From contig CAJVWI010000006.1 of assembly GCA_913009655.1 (NCBI GenBank), forward strand, positions 36,881 through 100,880: a stretch of 64,000 nucleotides of DNA. The letters are read 5' to 3'. The notes under the pieces were generated by a model, which worked only from the letters and a program-made list of their open reading frames with translations, searched no databases and was not told the DNA's origin. Below are positions 48,269-57,230 of this stretch, one piece after another. Position 1 is the first letter of the stretch, and every line of letters starts with the position of its first letter. The translations under genes were made by a program, and so were the position numbers. This DNA is from an uncultured Cryomorphaceae bacterium. Lineage in GTDB: Bacteria; Bacteroidota; Bacteroidia; Flavobacteriales; Schleiferiaceae.

Positions 48269-50574
48269 AAATTCTTAAAATATCCTGTAGAAAAATTTTC
48301 TTTTTCATGTTCCTTTCAGGTTACAGTATTGGGACCATTGTGGGGCAAGCAATACCCAATCCGCCGAGACAGATTGCTTATGATAATCAAACAGTCAGTA
48401 GTATTTATATCTCAATACCGCCTGACAGTTTATCAGCGATTTTTAATGATGTAACAAGCGATAAAGAATATAAATCACAGTTCATCTTTGATTACCAGGG
48501 ATCGAAGGACACATTGGAAGACGTTGGTTTTCGCCTAAGGGGAAACACATCACGTTACTCAGCTAAAAAATCTTACAAAATAAGTTTTAATACATACAAT
48601 AGCGGCAGAAGGTGGAATGGCGTCAAAGGCTTAAATATAAATGGTGAACACAATGACCCGAGCGTATCGAGAGCCAGAATATGTTGGGGCCTTCTTGAAG
48701 ATTTAGGTTTAGCAAGCGCAAACACCAATCATGTTAAATTATTCATTAACAATATTTACTACGGGGTTTATGCGAACGTAGAGCATATAAATGATGATTT
48801 TGTCTTAAAGAGATTTGGTAATGATTCAGGCAATCTTTACAAATGCCTTTGGCCCGCGACTTTGGAGTATATAAGCAATGATCCCAATGATTATAAATTC
48901 ACATCTGGGGGAAGAAGAGCCTATGATTTAAAAAACAATAACATGTCAGATGACTACAGTGATCTTTCAAACTTTATCGCCGTATTAAACAACACATCAA
49001 TTGTTAATCTTCCCTGTGCATTAGAATCAATTTTTGATGTGAATGAGTACCTGTATTATTTGGCTTTTGAAATTGCTATCGGTCATTGGGACAACCATGC
49101 TTACAATAAAAATAATTTCTACCTGTATCAAAACCCCGAAGATGGACTCATTCACTACATCCCTTTTGATCTAGACAATACATTAGGTATTGATTGGGTT
49201 GGCAAGGACTGGGCTAGTCGAAATATAAATAATTGGGGAAATGCTGCAAACTACAATGCTCTTTATCAAAGACTACTCAGCATTCCTGAATACCAATATA
49301 AAATGCAACTTTTGCTTAAAGTCATTTTACAACATATAACAACCAATAATTTCATTAACAAGGGATTAAGAATAAGAAGTCAAGTTTCAAATCATATAAA
49401 TGATGATGTATTCTATACGTACGATTACGGATATGACTCCGTTGATTTCTGGCAATCATGGACTTCAGGCGCAGGAGGACATGTAGACCATGGCATCAAC
49501 CCATATATTTCAAGTCGCAATACCTTTGCCTTAAATCAATTTCTTTCAGGCAATAGCAAACCTGTTTTGATTGGAGGACTTCTCTCAGGAAAAAGCAACA
49601 AGGGGCCTCTTCAAGCGACAGTTTATGCAATTGACGAATCCCCTTCACTGCAGGTTAGTGTAAACTATCGAGAAATTGGCAATAGCAGTTGGACTTCTGC
49701 TATATTACTGGACAATGGCCTTGGGGAAGACAAAATAGCTGGCGATGGAAACTATTCAGGAAATATTCAACCCTCGAACACAAGTAGTGGAATTGAATAC
49801 TATTGGACAGCTTCAGATATAACAGGCCAGTCTTCGAACTACCCGTGTTCATTTTATACACATCTACTCCACTCTCAAGCACCAATACTAATAAACGAAT
49901 TGATGCCAAAAAATAATTATGTTCTAGATCAGAATGGCGATGACAGTGATTGGATTGAGCTATACAATCCAACTGGAACAAATGTAGACTTGACAAATAT
50001 TTATATTAGTGATAAGGCTTCTAATCCTGGTTTATTTCACCTGAAAGACCTAACAGTACCAGGCAATGGATATTTAATGCTTTGGGCCAGCGGTGACACC
50101 AGTCAGTATGATAATCATCTGCCGTTTAAACTCTCAGGAAATGGTGAAACCTTAAAGCTTTATTATAAGAAATCAAACGGTTCTTTTACCACTATTGATG
50201 GGATTAAATTTCCAGCAGTTGAAACAGACCAGTCCCATGGGAGAAAGTATGACGGCAGCGCTCAGTGGGTTACTTTTAAAGACTACCCAACTCCAAAGTC
50301 AACCAATTCAGGTGTGTTAAAACTAGAATCAGAATTGCCCCAAAACAATCCCTTCCCATATCCCAATCCTCACTCTAATTATATTTACTTCAACAATATC
50401 TGGGATCATAAAGCAGAGATCTATTTACACAATCAATTGGGTCAACTGATCTATGAAGGAGAAATTGAGGGAAACCAAGAGCTCAAAATAAATAATAGTG
50501 GCCCAAGCGGCATCTACATATTGTCCGCTAAGTTTAAAAACAATACACTTCGCTATAAGTTAAATAAAATATGA
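48265..50574 (+). CDS. CotH-family surface protein with lamin-tail domain and T9SS sorting signal
   Basis: A 769-residue exported protein. After the signal peptide, a CotH kinase-like domain spans about residues 40-420 (FRLRGNTSRYSAKKSYKISF, GLNINGEHNDPSVSRARICW, YIPFDLDNTLGIDWVGKDW). CotH proteins are atypical secretory kinases. The FDLDNTLG block holds the predicted metal-binding aspartates. A lamin-tail (LTD) domain follows at about 545-680 (LINELMPKNNYVLDQNGDDS, then DWIELYNPTG). The end, from FPYPNPHSNYIYF to GIYILSAKFKNNTLRYKLNK, is a type A T9SS sorting domain. It is probably displayed on or released from the cell surface. Its start and end overlap both neighbours by 4 nt (ATGA). Confidence 0.9.
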   Translation: MKILKISCRKIFFFMFLSGYSIGTIVGQAIPNPPRQIAYDNQTVSSIYISIPPDSLSAIFNDVTSDKEYKSQFIFDYQGSKDTLEDVGFRLRGNTSRYSAKKSYKISFNTYNSGRRWNGVKGLNINGEHNDPSVSRARICWGLLEDLGLASANTNHVKLFINNIYYGVYANVEHINDDFVLKRFGNDSGNLYKCLWPATLEYISNDPNDYKFTSGGRRAYDLKNNNMSDDYSDLSNFIAVLNNTSIVNLPCALESIFDVNEYLYYLAFEIAIGHWDNHAYNKNNFYLYQNPEDGLIHYIPFDLDNTLGIDWVGKDWASRNINNWGNAANYNALYQRLLSIPEYQYKMQLLLKVILQHITTNNFINKGLRIRSQVSNHINDDVFYTYDYGYDSVDFWQSWTSGAGGHVDHGINPYISSRNTFALNQFLSGNSKPVLIGGLLSGKSNKGPLQATVYAIDESPSLQVSVNYREIGNSSWTSAILLDNGLGEDKIAGDGNYSGNIQPSNTSSGIEYYWTASDITGQSSNYPCSFYTHLLHSQAPILINELMPKNNYVLDQNGDDSDWIELYNPTGTNVDLTNIYISDKASNPGLFHLKDLTVPGNGYLMLWASGDTSQYDNHLPFKLSGNGETLKLYYKKSNGSFTTIDGIKFPAVETDQSHGRKYDGSAQWVTFKDYPTPKSTNSGVLKLESELPQNNPFPYPNPHSNYIYFNNIWDHKAEIYLHNQLGQLIYEGEIEGNQELKINNSGPSGIYILSAKFKNNTLRYKLNKI

Positions 50575-51194
50575 TTTACGCAGTAAGATTATTTCTTATT
50601 ACAACACTTGCTTTAGGGTCTGTTCCCCTTGAGGCTCAATGGAAGTCGAAGGAAGTTAAAAGCTGGCAGAAAGAAATGAATACCTCTTTTAAATCAGAAT
50701 CTGAGTCTCCTTTAAAAGTAAAAGACAGAATAAAATTTAAAAGACTGCCATTTTTTAAAATTAATAAAAGACTTGCTCTCAATGTTACATGGAAGCGCTG
50801 TTCCGATAGTTCATGGTTTGAAATGACAACTACAACGGATCGTAAGCCCATTTACAGAAAATACGCAACGCTATTTTTCTCAATAGGAGATGATGATATA
50901 GAACTAATAGCATTTCAACCCAAAAGCTTATTCCATAAAAAAAGTTGGGAGAATTATCTTTTTGTTCCGTTCGGAGATAAGTCAAATGGAAACCGAACAT
51001 ATGGAGGTGGTCGATACGTAGAAATTCGTTTGGATTTAAATAAAAAATTAGTCTTACTTGACTTTAATAAATCATACAACCCATATTGTGCATATTCTGA
51101 ACGATATTCGTGCCCTCAAATTCCTATTGAAAATATTTTAGATAATAAAATTAATGCTGGTGTTAAATACTCAGCAAATAAATATCATCATTAA
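50571..51194 (+). CDS. DUF1684 family exported protein
   Basis: A 207-residue protein with signal peptide (AVRLFLITTLALGSVPLEAQ). The body carries what I recognise as DUF1684: MTTTTDRKPIYRKYATLFFS, NYLFVPFGDKSNGNRTYGGG, RYVEIRLDL, and LDFNKSYNPYCAYSERYSCP, then QIPIENIL. The strongly conserved cysteines and tyrosines in the NPYCAY...CPxxPxEN block suggest an enzyme or metal-binding fold, but no activity is known to me. It is coupled to the CotH gene (ATGA) and its stop TAA directly abuts the ATG of the cupin gene (TAAATG). All four genes 45353-51695 therefore form an operon. Confidence 0.82.
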   Translation: MIYAVRLFLITTLALGSVPLEAQWKSKEVKSWQKEMNTSFKSESESPLKVKDRIKFKRLPFFKINKRLALNVTWKRCSDSSWFEMTTTTDRKPIYRKYATLFFSIGDDDIELIAFQPKSLFHKKSWENYLFVPFGDKSNGNRTYGGGRYVEIRLDLNKKLVLLDFNKSYNPYCAYSERYSCPQIPIENILDNKINAGVKYSANKYHH

Positions 51195-51695
51195 ATGACT
51201 CGATCAAAAAAAATGGATTTTTTAAAAAAAATATCCGAAAAAATTCTTACCGCAGGATTGAGAGTTTCATCTTATGATTTTGAAAAGCCCTGGGGTGGGT
51301 TTTTTGTAATTGATGAAAATCAGGCCCAAATGTTTTCAGATATATATTTTAATGGATTGGATGTATCTGAACTGAAAATTACCGGAAAATTATCTCCGAA
51401 AATTCTAGTAGTTAAACCCGAAGCCAGGCTGTCATGGCAGTACCACCATCGCCGGTCTGAAACTTGGAAAATAATAGAGGGGCCCGTGGGAATTGTTCGA
51501 AGTGAAACTGACATAGAAAGTGAGGCCAAAGAATTTAAAAGTGGAGAAACCATCACGTTAAAAAAAGAAGAACGTCATAGACTAGTAGGATTAAACAATT
51601 GGTCTGTGGTCGCAGAATTCTGGCAGCATACCAATGAAGATAATCCATCCGATGAGCAAGATATCGTCAGAGTTCAAGACGATTACAGCCGTTAG
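51195..51695 (+). CDS. Cupin-domain protein related to type II mannose-6-phosphate isomerase
   Basis: The 166-residue cytosolic protein has a single cupin barrel. EKPWGGFFVIDENQAQMFSD matches the entry strand of the GMP/PMI C-terminal domain. LSWQYHHRRSETWKIIEGPV is the metal-binding cupin motif 1 (HH...E) and LKKEERHRLVGLNNWSVVAE is motif 2. Type II PMI interconverts fructose-6-P and mannose-6-P. The stand-alone domain is often labelled phosphoheptose or mannose-6-phosphate isomerase in Bacteroidota. The start may be ATG 51195 (abutting the upstream stop) or ATG 51213. It ends the mannosidase operon and borders the polysaccharide region. Confidence 0.8.
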   Translation: MTRSKKMDFLKKISEKILTAGLRVSSYDFEKPWGGFFVIDENQAQMFSDIYFNGLDVSELKITGKLSPKILVVKPEARLSWQYHHRRSETWKIIEGPVGIVRSETDIESEAKEFKSGETITLKKEERHRLVGLNNWSVVAEFWQHTNEDNPSDEQDIVRVQDDYSR

Positions 51696-51726
51696 CTTTT
51701 TTTTAAAACCGGCAATAGCAAAAAGA

Positions 51727-52485
51727 TTATTTATGTTTTGAGCGAATCTCTAAGACCTTTTGGTACCTCAGTGAGACTGACCATGCCGCATATTTAGAAA
51801 TACGATAGCCAACATAACCGTCCAAAAAGCCTCCACTTAAAATAAAATGCTTGATGAAACGATATGCTGGTTTTACTAAAGTGTGAAAGACTGTAACTTC
51901 CCCCATCCTTTTATGATAGTCATTGGCCTGCCAATCTGCATAACGAATGAGCTTATTCTCCCATGCCGGGATTCCTTTGAACGTATCGTGATTCATCCTA
52001 CTGCTTAGTGTTGACAATTTTCCTTTTGTAACTATCTCTGAGTGAACACTTTGAGATTCATAAGCACATTCATCTCGTTTAAAAAGACGAATAACTTTAT
52101 CCCCCTGCCAGCCTGAAAAACGAACTCGCTTTCCTAAGAAATGATTTGATCGATATATCCAAAAGCCTGACTCAATCGGTTCAGTTTTCTGCGAAATTAT
52201 TAAGGATATTTCATCGTGAAGCTCATTTGTTAACCACTCGTCAGCATCTAAAAGAAGGATCCAAGAATTTAAAGCCTGAGGAATGGCCCAATTTTTTTGA
52301 GACGCGGAATTTTCATACTCCCTTTGGATAATCTTAGCGTCAAAACTTTTTGCTATTTCCAGCGTTCCGTCAGTTGAGAAGGAATCAACAACTAAAATCT
52401 CATCTACTAAATCGATTGCTGACTCAAGACATCTTGTAAGGACTTCTTCCTCATTGAATGTTGGAACGATCAAAGTAAGTTTCAC
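51727..52485 (-). CDS. Family 2 glycosyltransferase, WaaE/KdtX-like
   Basis: A 252-residue GT-A enzyme from a GTG start. LTLIVPTFNEEEVLTRCLES and ILVVDSFSTDGTLEIA are the nucleotide-sugar entry motifs. SWILLLDADEWLTNEL carries the metal-binding DxD. GFWIYRSNHFLGKRVRFSGW resembles the WaaE/KdtX group, which adds glucose to the LPS inner core near Kdo. The Kdo genes kdsD-C-A lie just downstream, so an LPS core role is likely. A TATTTTTG element four bases before the GTG supports the start. It is divergent from rfbB. Confidence 0.88.
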   Translation of the reverse strand: MKLTLIVPTFNEEEVLTRCLESAIDLVDEILVVDSFSTDGTLEIAKSFDAKIIQREYENSASQKNWAIPQALNSWILLLDADEWLTNELHDEISLIISQKTEPIESGFWIYRSNHFLGKRVRFSGWQGDKVIRLFKRDECAYESQSVHSEIVTKGKLSTLSSRMNHDTFKGIPAWENKLIRYADWQANDYHKRMGEVTVFHTLVKPAYRFIKHFILSGGFLDGYVGYRISKYAAWSVSLRYQKVLEIRSKHK

Positions 52486-52489
52486 AGGA

Positions 52490-52497
52490 CAAAAATA
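52490..52497 (-). promoter_or_regulatory. -7 promoter element for the glycosyltransferase (leaderless)
   Basis: The minus strand has TATTTTTG followed by TCCT and the GTG start (52485). It forms a back-to-back pair with the rfbB element in a 40-nt divergent gap. No TTG (-33) was found at consensus spacing. Confidence 0.55.
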
Positions 52498-52512
52498 CAG
52501 CTATAAATAGCA

Positions 52513-52520
52513 TAAATTTG
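52513..52520 (+). promoter_or_regulatory. -7 promoter element for rfbB (leaderless)
   Basis: TAAATTTG is followed by CAGCT and the rfbB ATG at 52526. The expected transcript start falls on or next to the A of the start codon. No -33 TTG is evident on this strand. Confidence 0.55.
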
Positions 52521-52525
52521 CAGCT

Positions 52526-53581
52526 ATGAAAACAATACTTATTACGGGAGGTGCTGGATTTATTGGATCACATGTTGTCCGATTGTTCTTAAAAAAATAT
52601 CCAAATGATAGAATCGTCAATGTTGATTGCTTAACATACGCCGGGAATTTAGAGAACTTAAGTGACATTGATCATCTGCCCAATTATATATTTGAGAAGA
52701 TTGATATCAGAGATTCCGTATCATTGAGTCAAACCTTTGAAAAATACAATCCTCACACCGTAATACACCTAGCTGCAGAGAGCCACGTAGATCGGTCCAT
52801 ATTAAATCCAATGGAATTTGTTGAAACAAACGTTGTTGGTACTGTTAATTTACTCAATAGCGCAAAAAATAACTGGAAGGATTCTTTTGAAGGAAAACTG
52901 TTTTATCATGTAAGCACAGATGAAGTGTTTGGAGCATTAGGGGCTAAAGGATTGTTCACAGAAGAGACTCCATACAGCCCAAATAGCCCTTACAGCGCAT
53001 CCAAAGCATCAAGTGACCATTTTGTGAGGGCATATCACGAGACATATGGAATGCCGATAGTCATCTCGAACTGTTCAAATAATTATGGTCCGAATCAATT
53101 CCCTGAAAAACTTATTCCCTTAATGATAAGCAACATTATAAATGGAAAAACTCTTCCTGTTTACGGTGATGGAAAGTATACCAGAGATTGGCTTTATGTT
53201 GAAGATCATGCATCAGCTATTGAAACAGTCTACAGAAAAGGAATTATTGGAGAGACCTATTGCATTGGCGGATGGAATGAATTGCAAAATATTGATCTAA
53301 TAAATCAACTGTGCGATCTGATGGACAATAAGCTAAAATTAGAATTAGGGACATCTAGAAAACTTGTTGAATTTGTAAAAGATCGACCTGGTCATGATAA
53401 AAGATACGCCATAGACGCCAGAAAAATGGAAAATGACCTAGAATGGAAGCCCAGGGAAAGTTTTGAATCCGGTATTAAAAAGACAATTGATTGGTACCTA
53501 GAAAATGAAATTTGGTTGAAAAATGTCACAAGTGGAACTTATCAAGACTATTACTCTAGCCAATACAAAAAACAAGGTTGA
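52526..53581 (+). CDS. rfbB: dTDP-glucose 4,6-dehydratase
   Basis: RfbB makes dTDP-4-keto-6-deoxyglucose, precursor of rhamnose, fucosamine and other deoxysugars. The 351-residue SDR protein has the NAD fold ILITGGAGFIGSHVVRLFLK. The signature HVSTDEVFGALG carries the catalytic TDE triad. YSPNSPYSASKASSDHFVRA has the YxxxK pair. NYGPNQFPEKLIPLMISN is the usual substrate loop. rfbA, rfbC and rfbD are not in the window, so the final sugar is open. It is divergent from the glycosyltransferase and ends 5 nt from the convergent kdsD stop. Confidence 0.94.
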   Translation: MKTILITGGAGFIGSHVVRLFLKKYPNDRIVNVDCLTYAGNLENLSDIDHLPNYIFEKIDIRDSVSLSQTFEKYNPHTVIHLAAESHVDRSILNPMEFVETNVVGTVNLLNSAKNNWKDSFEGKLFYHVSTDEVFGALGAKGLFTEETPYSPNSPYSASKASSDHFVRAYHETYGMPIVISNCSNNYGPNQFPEKLIPLMISNIINGKTLPVYGDGKYTRDWLYVEDHASAIETVYRKGIIGETYCIGGWNELQNIDLINQLCDLMDNKLKLELGTSRKLVEFVKDRPGHDKRYAIDARKMENDLEWKPRESFESGIKKTIDWYLENEIWLKNVTSGTYQDYYSSQYKKQG

Positions 53582-53586
53582 ACTTA

Positions 53587-54537
53587 TTATTTCATAAGAG
53601 AGCTAGATCTTACCAGGCCAACAATCTTCCCGTCTTCTTTGACGAGCAGCGTGCTGATTTTTTTACCAACGAAAAGTGACTCCATCTGAGCATATGTAGC
53701 GCTAATATGAATTGAAAAAGGATCTTTGGTCATGATATCAACAGCCTTTTTAGAGAACGAGTCCCTGCCCCATTCTTCTAAAAACCTACGCAAATCTCCA
53801 TCTGTGATGATTCCCTGGTGTCCATCTTCATCAATGAGGACTAAACCTTGCCCACCAGTGGACATAGAGCTAACTACTTTATCGAATGACAATTCACTTT
53901 TTATAACCAAGGAATCGGTTTGAATCAAATAATCTTTAGCCTTGGTTAAAAGTCTCTGACCAAGAAATCCTCCAGGATGCAATCTTGCAAAATCATTCTT
54001 TTGAAAATTTTTTGCTGTCATAATTGCAACCGTTAGACAATCACCTAGCACAAGACTCAATGTTGAGCTTGAAGTTGGTGCAAGGTTTATAGCGCATGCC
54101 TCTTTAAGAACAGAAGCATCCAATATCCAGTCCGAATTATTAGCTAAAGTTGAGTTCGTATTTCCCACAATTGAAACAATTTTATTTCCATTTGATTTGA
54201 TAAATGGCAATAACCTCAATATTTCTTCTGTTTCTCCTGAATTGGAGAGAAGCAAAATACAGTCTTCTTTTGCTATCATCCCAAGGTCCCCGTGATACGC
54301 CTCTGCTGGATGCAGAAAAAAAGAGAAAGTTCCTGTTGAGGCGAGTGATGCGGAAATTTTACCTCCCACATGGCCGGACTTCCCCATTCCAACAACAACA
54401 ACCCGGCAATTCGTATGACTTAAATGATCAACCAATAGATTAAAGCTGTTATTTGATTTTAATTGAACTAGGCCACGGTTTAATTGGCCTAATTCAATGT
54501 CAAAAACATCAATTGCTGCCTTTAAATGATTCATCAA
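53587..54537 (-). CDS. kdsD: D-arabinose-5-phosphate isomerase (KdsD/KpsF)
   Basis: It converts ribulose-5-P to arabinose-5-P, the first dedicated step to Kdo. The 316-residue protein has an N-terminal SIS domain (VVVVGMGKSGHVGGKISASL, HPAEAYHGDLGMI, LLLSNSGETEEIL, LAPTSSSTLSLVLGDCL) and two C-terminal CBS domains (GLVLIDEDGHQGIITDGDLR; STLLVKEDGKIVGLVRSSSL). This is the KdsD/GutQ architecture at the usual length. Its start overlaps kdsC by 29 nt, making kdsA-kdsC-kdsD one operon. Start alternatives are ATG 54537 and ATG 54534. Confidence 0.95.
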   Translation of the reverse strand: MMNHLKAAIDVFDIELGQLNRGLVQLKSNNSFNLLVDHLSHTNCRVVVVGMGKSGHVGGKISASLASTGTFSFFLHPAEAYHGDLGMIAKEDCILLLSNSGETEEILRLLPFIKSNGNKIVSIVGNTNSTLANNSDWILDASVLKEACAINLAPTSSSTLSLVLGDCLTVAIMTAKNFQKNDFARLHPGGFLGQRLLTKAKDYLIQTDSLVIKSELSFDKVVSSMSTGGQGLVLIDEDGHQGIITDGDLRRFLEEWGRDSFSKKAVDIMTKDPFSIHISATYAQMESLFVGKKISTLLVKEDGKIVGLVRSSSLMK

Positions 54538-55003
54538 TATTTATTTTTTCTTTGGACAATATATATTCGCAAACTTCTCTAAAACAGCCATATCCACCTG
54601 CGAGTCTTGTTACGTGATCAACAATTTTCAAAACAGAGCTGGCCGCATCATTGGGAGCAAAAGAGACACCGGCAGCTTTTAAACATTCGATATCATTAAG
54701 ATCGTCCCCAACATATGCAATTTGATCCCAGCTCAATTTAGTTTCTTTTTGAATATTATTTAAAACTGATAATTTATCTTTCACATTCAGGTAAACATAG
54801 TCAAATCCAACATCTCGCAAACGTTTTTCAGTGTAATTAGATCCTCTCCCGCTAATTGCAGCTAAAGTAACACCACTAGATTTGATAATTTTTGAGCCTA
54901 GACCATCTTTTACATTAAATGTTACCTGTTCGCCACCGGGGCCCATGTATATTTTTCCATCTGTTAAAACGCCATCAACGTCGGTAACTAAAAGCTTAAT
55001 CAT
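54509..55003 (-). CDS. kdsC: 3-deoxy-D-manno-octulosonate 8-phosphate phosphatase
   Basis: KdsC removes phosphate from Kdo-8-P. The 164-residue HAD protein starts LLVTDVDGVLTDGKIYMG, with nucleophile D8 and acid/base D10. It also has FNVKDGLGSKIIKSSGVTLA, ISGRGSNYTEKRLRDVG and VGDDLNDIECLKAAGVSFAP. This cap-less, tetrameric type is KdsC-specific. It overlaps kdsA by 4 nt (ATGA) and kdsD by 29 nt. kdsB (CMP-Kdo synthetase) is not in the window. Confidence 0.95.
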   Translation of the reverse strand: MIKLLVTDVDGVLTDGKIYMGPGGEQVTFNVKDGLGSKIIKSSGVTLAAISGRGSNYTEKRLRDVGFDYVYLNVKDKLSVLNNIQKETKLSWDQIAYVGDDLNDIECLKAAGVSFAPNDAASSVLKIVDHVTRLAGGYGCFREVCEYILSKEKINIDESFKGSN

Positions 55004-55755
55004 AAAATACTCTTTATAATTTTCTCTACATCTTCAAGCTTAACCATATTGGGTCCATCGCTCAGAGCCTTTTCTGGATCGGGGTGAATCTCAAGAAAAT
55101 ACCCATCTACGTCAAAAGCCTTAGCTGCCTTAGCCATGTAAGGAACAAAATCCCTATTGCCTCCACTACTCGCTCCCTGACCACCGGGCTTTTGAACGGA
55201 ATGGGTGCAATCCATGATAACTTGATCACAAAACTTCCGCATCTCTAAAATATTGGTGAAGTCAACAACAAGATTATTGTAACCAAATGTATTTCCGCGC
55301 TCCATTAGACCGTATGATTTTGCTCCATATTCGTCAAGCTTCTTAGCAACATTCTCCATGTCTTTTCCGCTTAAAAACTGGCCTTTTTTAACATTGACAT
55401 GCCTACCTGTTTCACTTGCTGCTTTCAAAATATCTGATTGCCGACATAAAAAAGCAGGGATCTGAATAATATCTATAACTTCTTTTACCCTGCCTGCCTG
55501 AAATGATTCGTGAATATCAGTAGTGACTTTAAGATTGTATTTGGACTTAATGTCTGCCATCCAAAGCAGTCCAGTTTCCATTCCAGGCCCTCTAAAGGAA
55601 TCACTGCTCGTTCTATTCGCCTTGTCAAAAGAGCTTTTAAAAACAAAATTAAAATCATGGTAGGACTCCTTCATTTGATGTACGAATGAGGCTACTTCAT
55701 CCAATAAAGAAGCTGACTCCATAACACAGGGCCCTAAAATAATTGTCTTTTTCAT
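55000..55755 (-). CDS. kdsA: 3-deoxy-8-phosphooctulonate (Kdo-8-P) synthase
   Basis: KdsA condenses arabinose-5-P with phosphoenolpyruvate. From ATG 55755 the 251-residue barrel starts KKTIILGPCVMESASLLDEV. It has FKSSFDKANRTSSDSFRGPG, the PEP/A5P site, and IQIPAFLCRQSDILKAA, MERGNTFGYNNLVVDF, DCTHSVQKPGGQGASSGGNR and LEIHPDPEKALSDGPNM. An upstream ATG at 55812 would add a hydrophobic leader unknown in the family and is rejected. A near-consensus TACATTAG sits five bases before the chosen ATG. It heads kdsA-kdsC-kdsD. Confidence 0.96.
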   Translation of the reverse strand: MKKTIILGPCVMESASLLDEVASFVHQMKESYHDFNFVFKSSFDKANRTSSDSFRGPGMETGLLWMADIKSKYNLKVTTDIHESFQAGRVKEVIDIIQIPAFLCRQSDILKAASETGRHVNVKKGQFLSGKDMENVAKKLDEYGAKSYGLMERGNTFGYNNLVVDFTNILEMRKFCDQVIMDCTHSVQKPGGQGASSGGNRDFVPYMAKAAKAFDVDGYFLEIHPDPEKALSDGPNMVKLEDVEKIIKSIL

Positions 55756-55857
55756 GGTCACTAATGTAAGTATTACCTGTACTTGCAATATTAAAAATGC
55801 AATATTAATCAATCAAATGATCCAAAGTTGATTAAAGAATATAATCTTAATTCAGTT

Positions 55858-55884
55858 TTGACATAACAGGCATGGGTATATTTG
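55858..55884 (+). promoter_or_regulatory. Bacteroidota-type promoter for ugd-uxs-galE
   Basis: TTG at 55858-55860 (inside TTTTG), a 16-nt spacer and TATATTTG at 55877-55884 match the two-part consensus, with the spacer 1 nt short of the usual range. The leader to the ugd ATG would be about 17-18 nt. The rest of the 151-nt gap 55756-55906 is AT-rich, with no other feature I can support. Confidence 0.65.
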
Positions 55885-55906
55885 CATCATATTTTAAAAA
55901 TACATC

Positions 55907-57223
55907 ATGAAAATAACAGTAGTTGGAACAGGTTATGTAGGACTAGTTACGGGGGCTTGTTTATCTGAGGTTGGCATTAATGTTAACTGCGTAGATATCG
56001 ATCAAAAAAAAGTTGATGATTTAAACAATGGTATTCTTCCTATCTATGAACCTGGCCTAAAAGACATTGTAGATAGAAATTCAAAGGCAAATAGATTAAA
56101 ATTTTCAACGTCTTTAAAAGATTCTATCGTCGATAGTGAAGTTATTTTTATCGCAGTAGGCACACCCCCAGGGGAAGATGGAAGCGCTGATCTAAAGTAT
56201 GTTCTTTCGGTAGCGACCGAAATAGGAAAGCACGCGAAAAATTATACGGTAGTTGTCACCAAATCGACTGTCCCGGTTGGCACGGCAAAAAAAGTCAGTA
56301 AGGCCCTCAAAACTGAGCTAGATATTAGATCCAGTAATATAATTGTTGACGTTGCATCCAATCCAGAGTTTTTAAAGGAGGGAGCGGCTATTGATGATTT
56401 TATGAAGCCGGATAGAATAGTCTGCGGAGTCGATTCAGAAAAAGCTAAGGACGTCTTGTCAAGACTATACAAGCCATTCACACTTAATGGTCACCCTACT
56501 CTATTTATGGACATCCCCTCTGCCGAGATGACCAAATATGCAGCAAATGCTATGCTTGCGACAAAAATATCATTCATGAATGATATTGCCAATCTGTGCG
56601 AGATTATGGGGGCAGATGTAAATAATGTTCGCAAAGGAATTGGCAGCGACTCTCGAATAGGAAATAGCTTTATATATCCTGGTATAGGTTATGGTGGATC
56701 GTGTTTTCCAAAAGACGTTAAAGCTATTATCAAAACTGGAGAGGAAAACGGTTATGATCTACGTGTGCTTAAATCTGTAGAGGATGTAAACAATGATCAG
56801 AAACATGTTTTAGTAAAAAAAATAAAGAGTGAATTTGGAAATAACCTTAATGGTAAGCATTTCGCTCTTTGGGGTTTGAGTTTTAAACCTGATACTGACG
56901 ACATGCGCGAGGCTCCTTCAATCGTGATTGCTAAAGAACTTATAGCCCTGGGAGCGACAGTCTCAGCATATGACCCGGTAGCCGGCGCTGAAGCAAAAAA
57001 ACATTTAGGGAATAGCATTATGTATTCGGACAATTCATACTCTGCGCTCAAAGGTGCGGATGCCCTATTATTAGTAACCGAATGGAAGGAATTCCGTTTC
57101 CCAGAATGGAATCGAATTAAGGACTTGCTTAAAACACCAATAATATTTGATGGGCGTAATATTTACAGCTCCTCAGAATTGCGAGCTGCAGGATTTGTAT
57201 ATCACGGAATAGGAACCAAATAG
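55907..57223 (+). CDS. ugd: UDP-glucose 6-dehydrogenase
   Basis: Ugd oxidises UDP-glucose twice to UDP-glucuronate. The 438-residue protein has the NAD fold [39 protein letters not shown] and [32 protein letters not shown] follows. The catalytic cysteine is C266 in [15 protein letters not shown]. The C-terminal UDP-binding domain includes [17 protein letters not shown]. Its product is the substrate of the next gene, UDP-glucuronate decarboxylase, 7 nt downstream. The cysteine context distinguishes it from the UDP-HexNAc dehydrogenase at 62587. Confidence 0.95.
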   Translation: MKITVVGTGYVGLVTGACLSEVGINVNCVDIDQKKVDDLNNGILPIYEPGLKDIVDRNSKANRLKFSTSLKDSIVDSEVIFIAVGTPPGEDGSADLKYVLSVATEIGKHAKNYTVVVTKSTVPVGTAKKVSKALKTELDIRSSNIIVDVASNPEFLKEGAAIDDFMKPDRIVCGVDSEKAKDVLSRLYKPFTLNGHPTLFMDIPSAEMTKYAANAMLATKISFMNDIANLCEIMGADVNNVRKGIGSDSRIGNSFIYPGIGYGGSCFPKDVKAIIKTGEENGYDLRVLKSVEDVNNDQKHVLVKKIKSEFGNNLNGKHFALWGLSFKPDTDDMREAPSIVIAKELIALGATVSAYDPVAGAEAKKHLGNSIMYSDNSYSALKGADALLLVTEWKEFRFPEWNRIKDLLKTPIIFDGRNIYSSSELRAAGFVYHGIGTK

Positions 57224-57230
57224 AAAGTAT

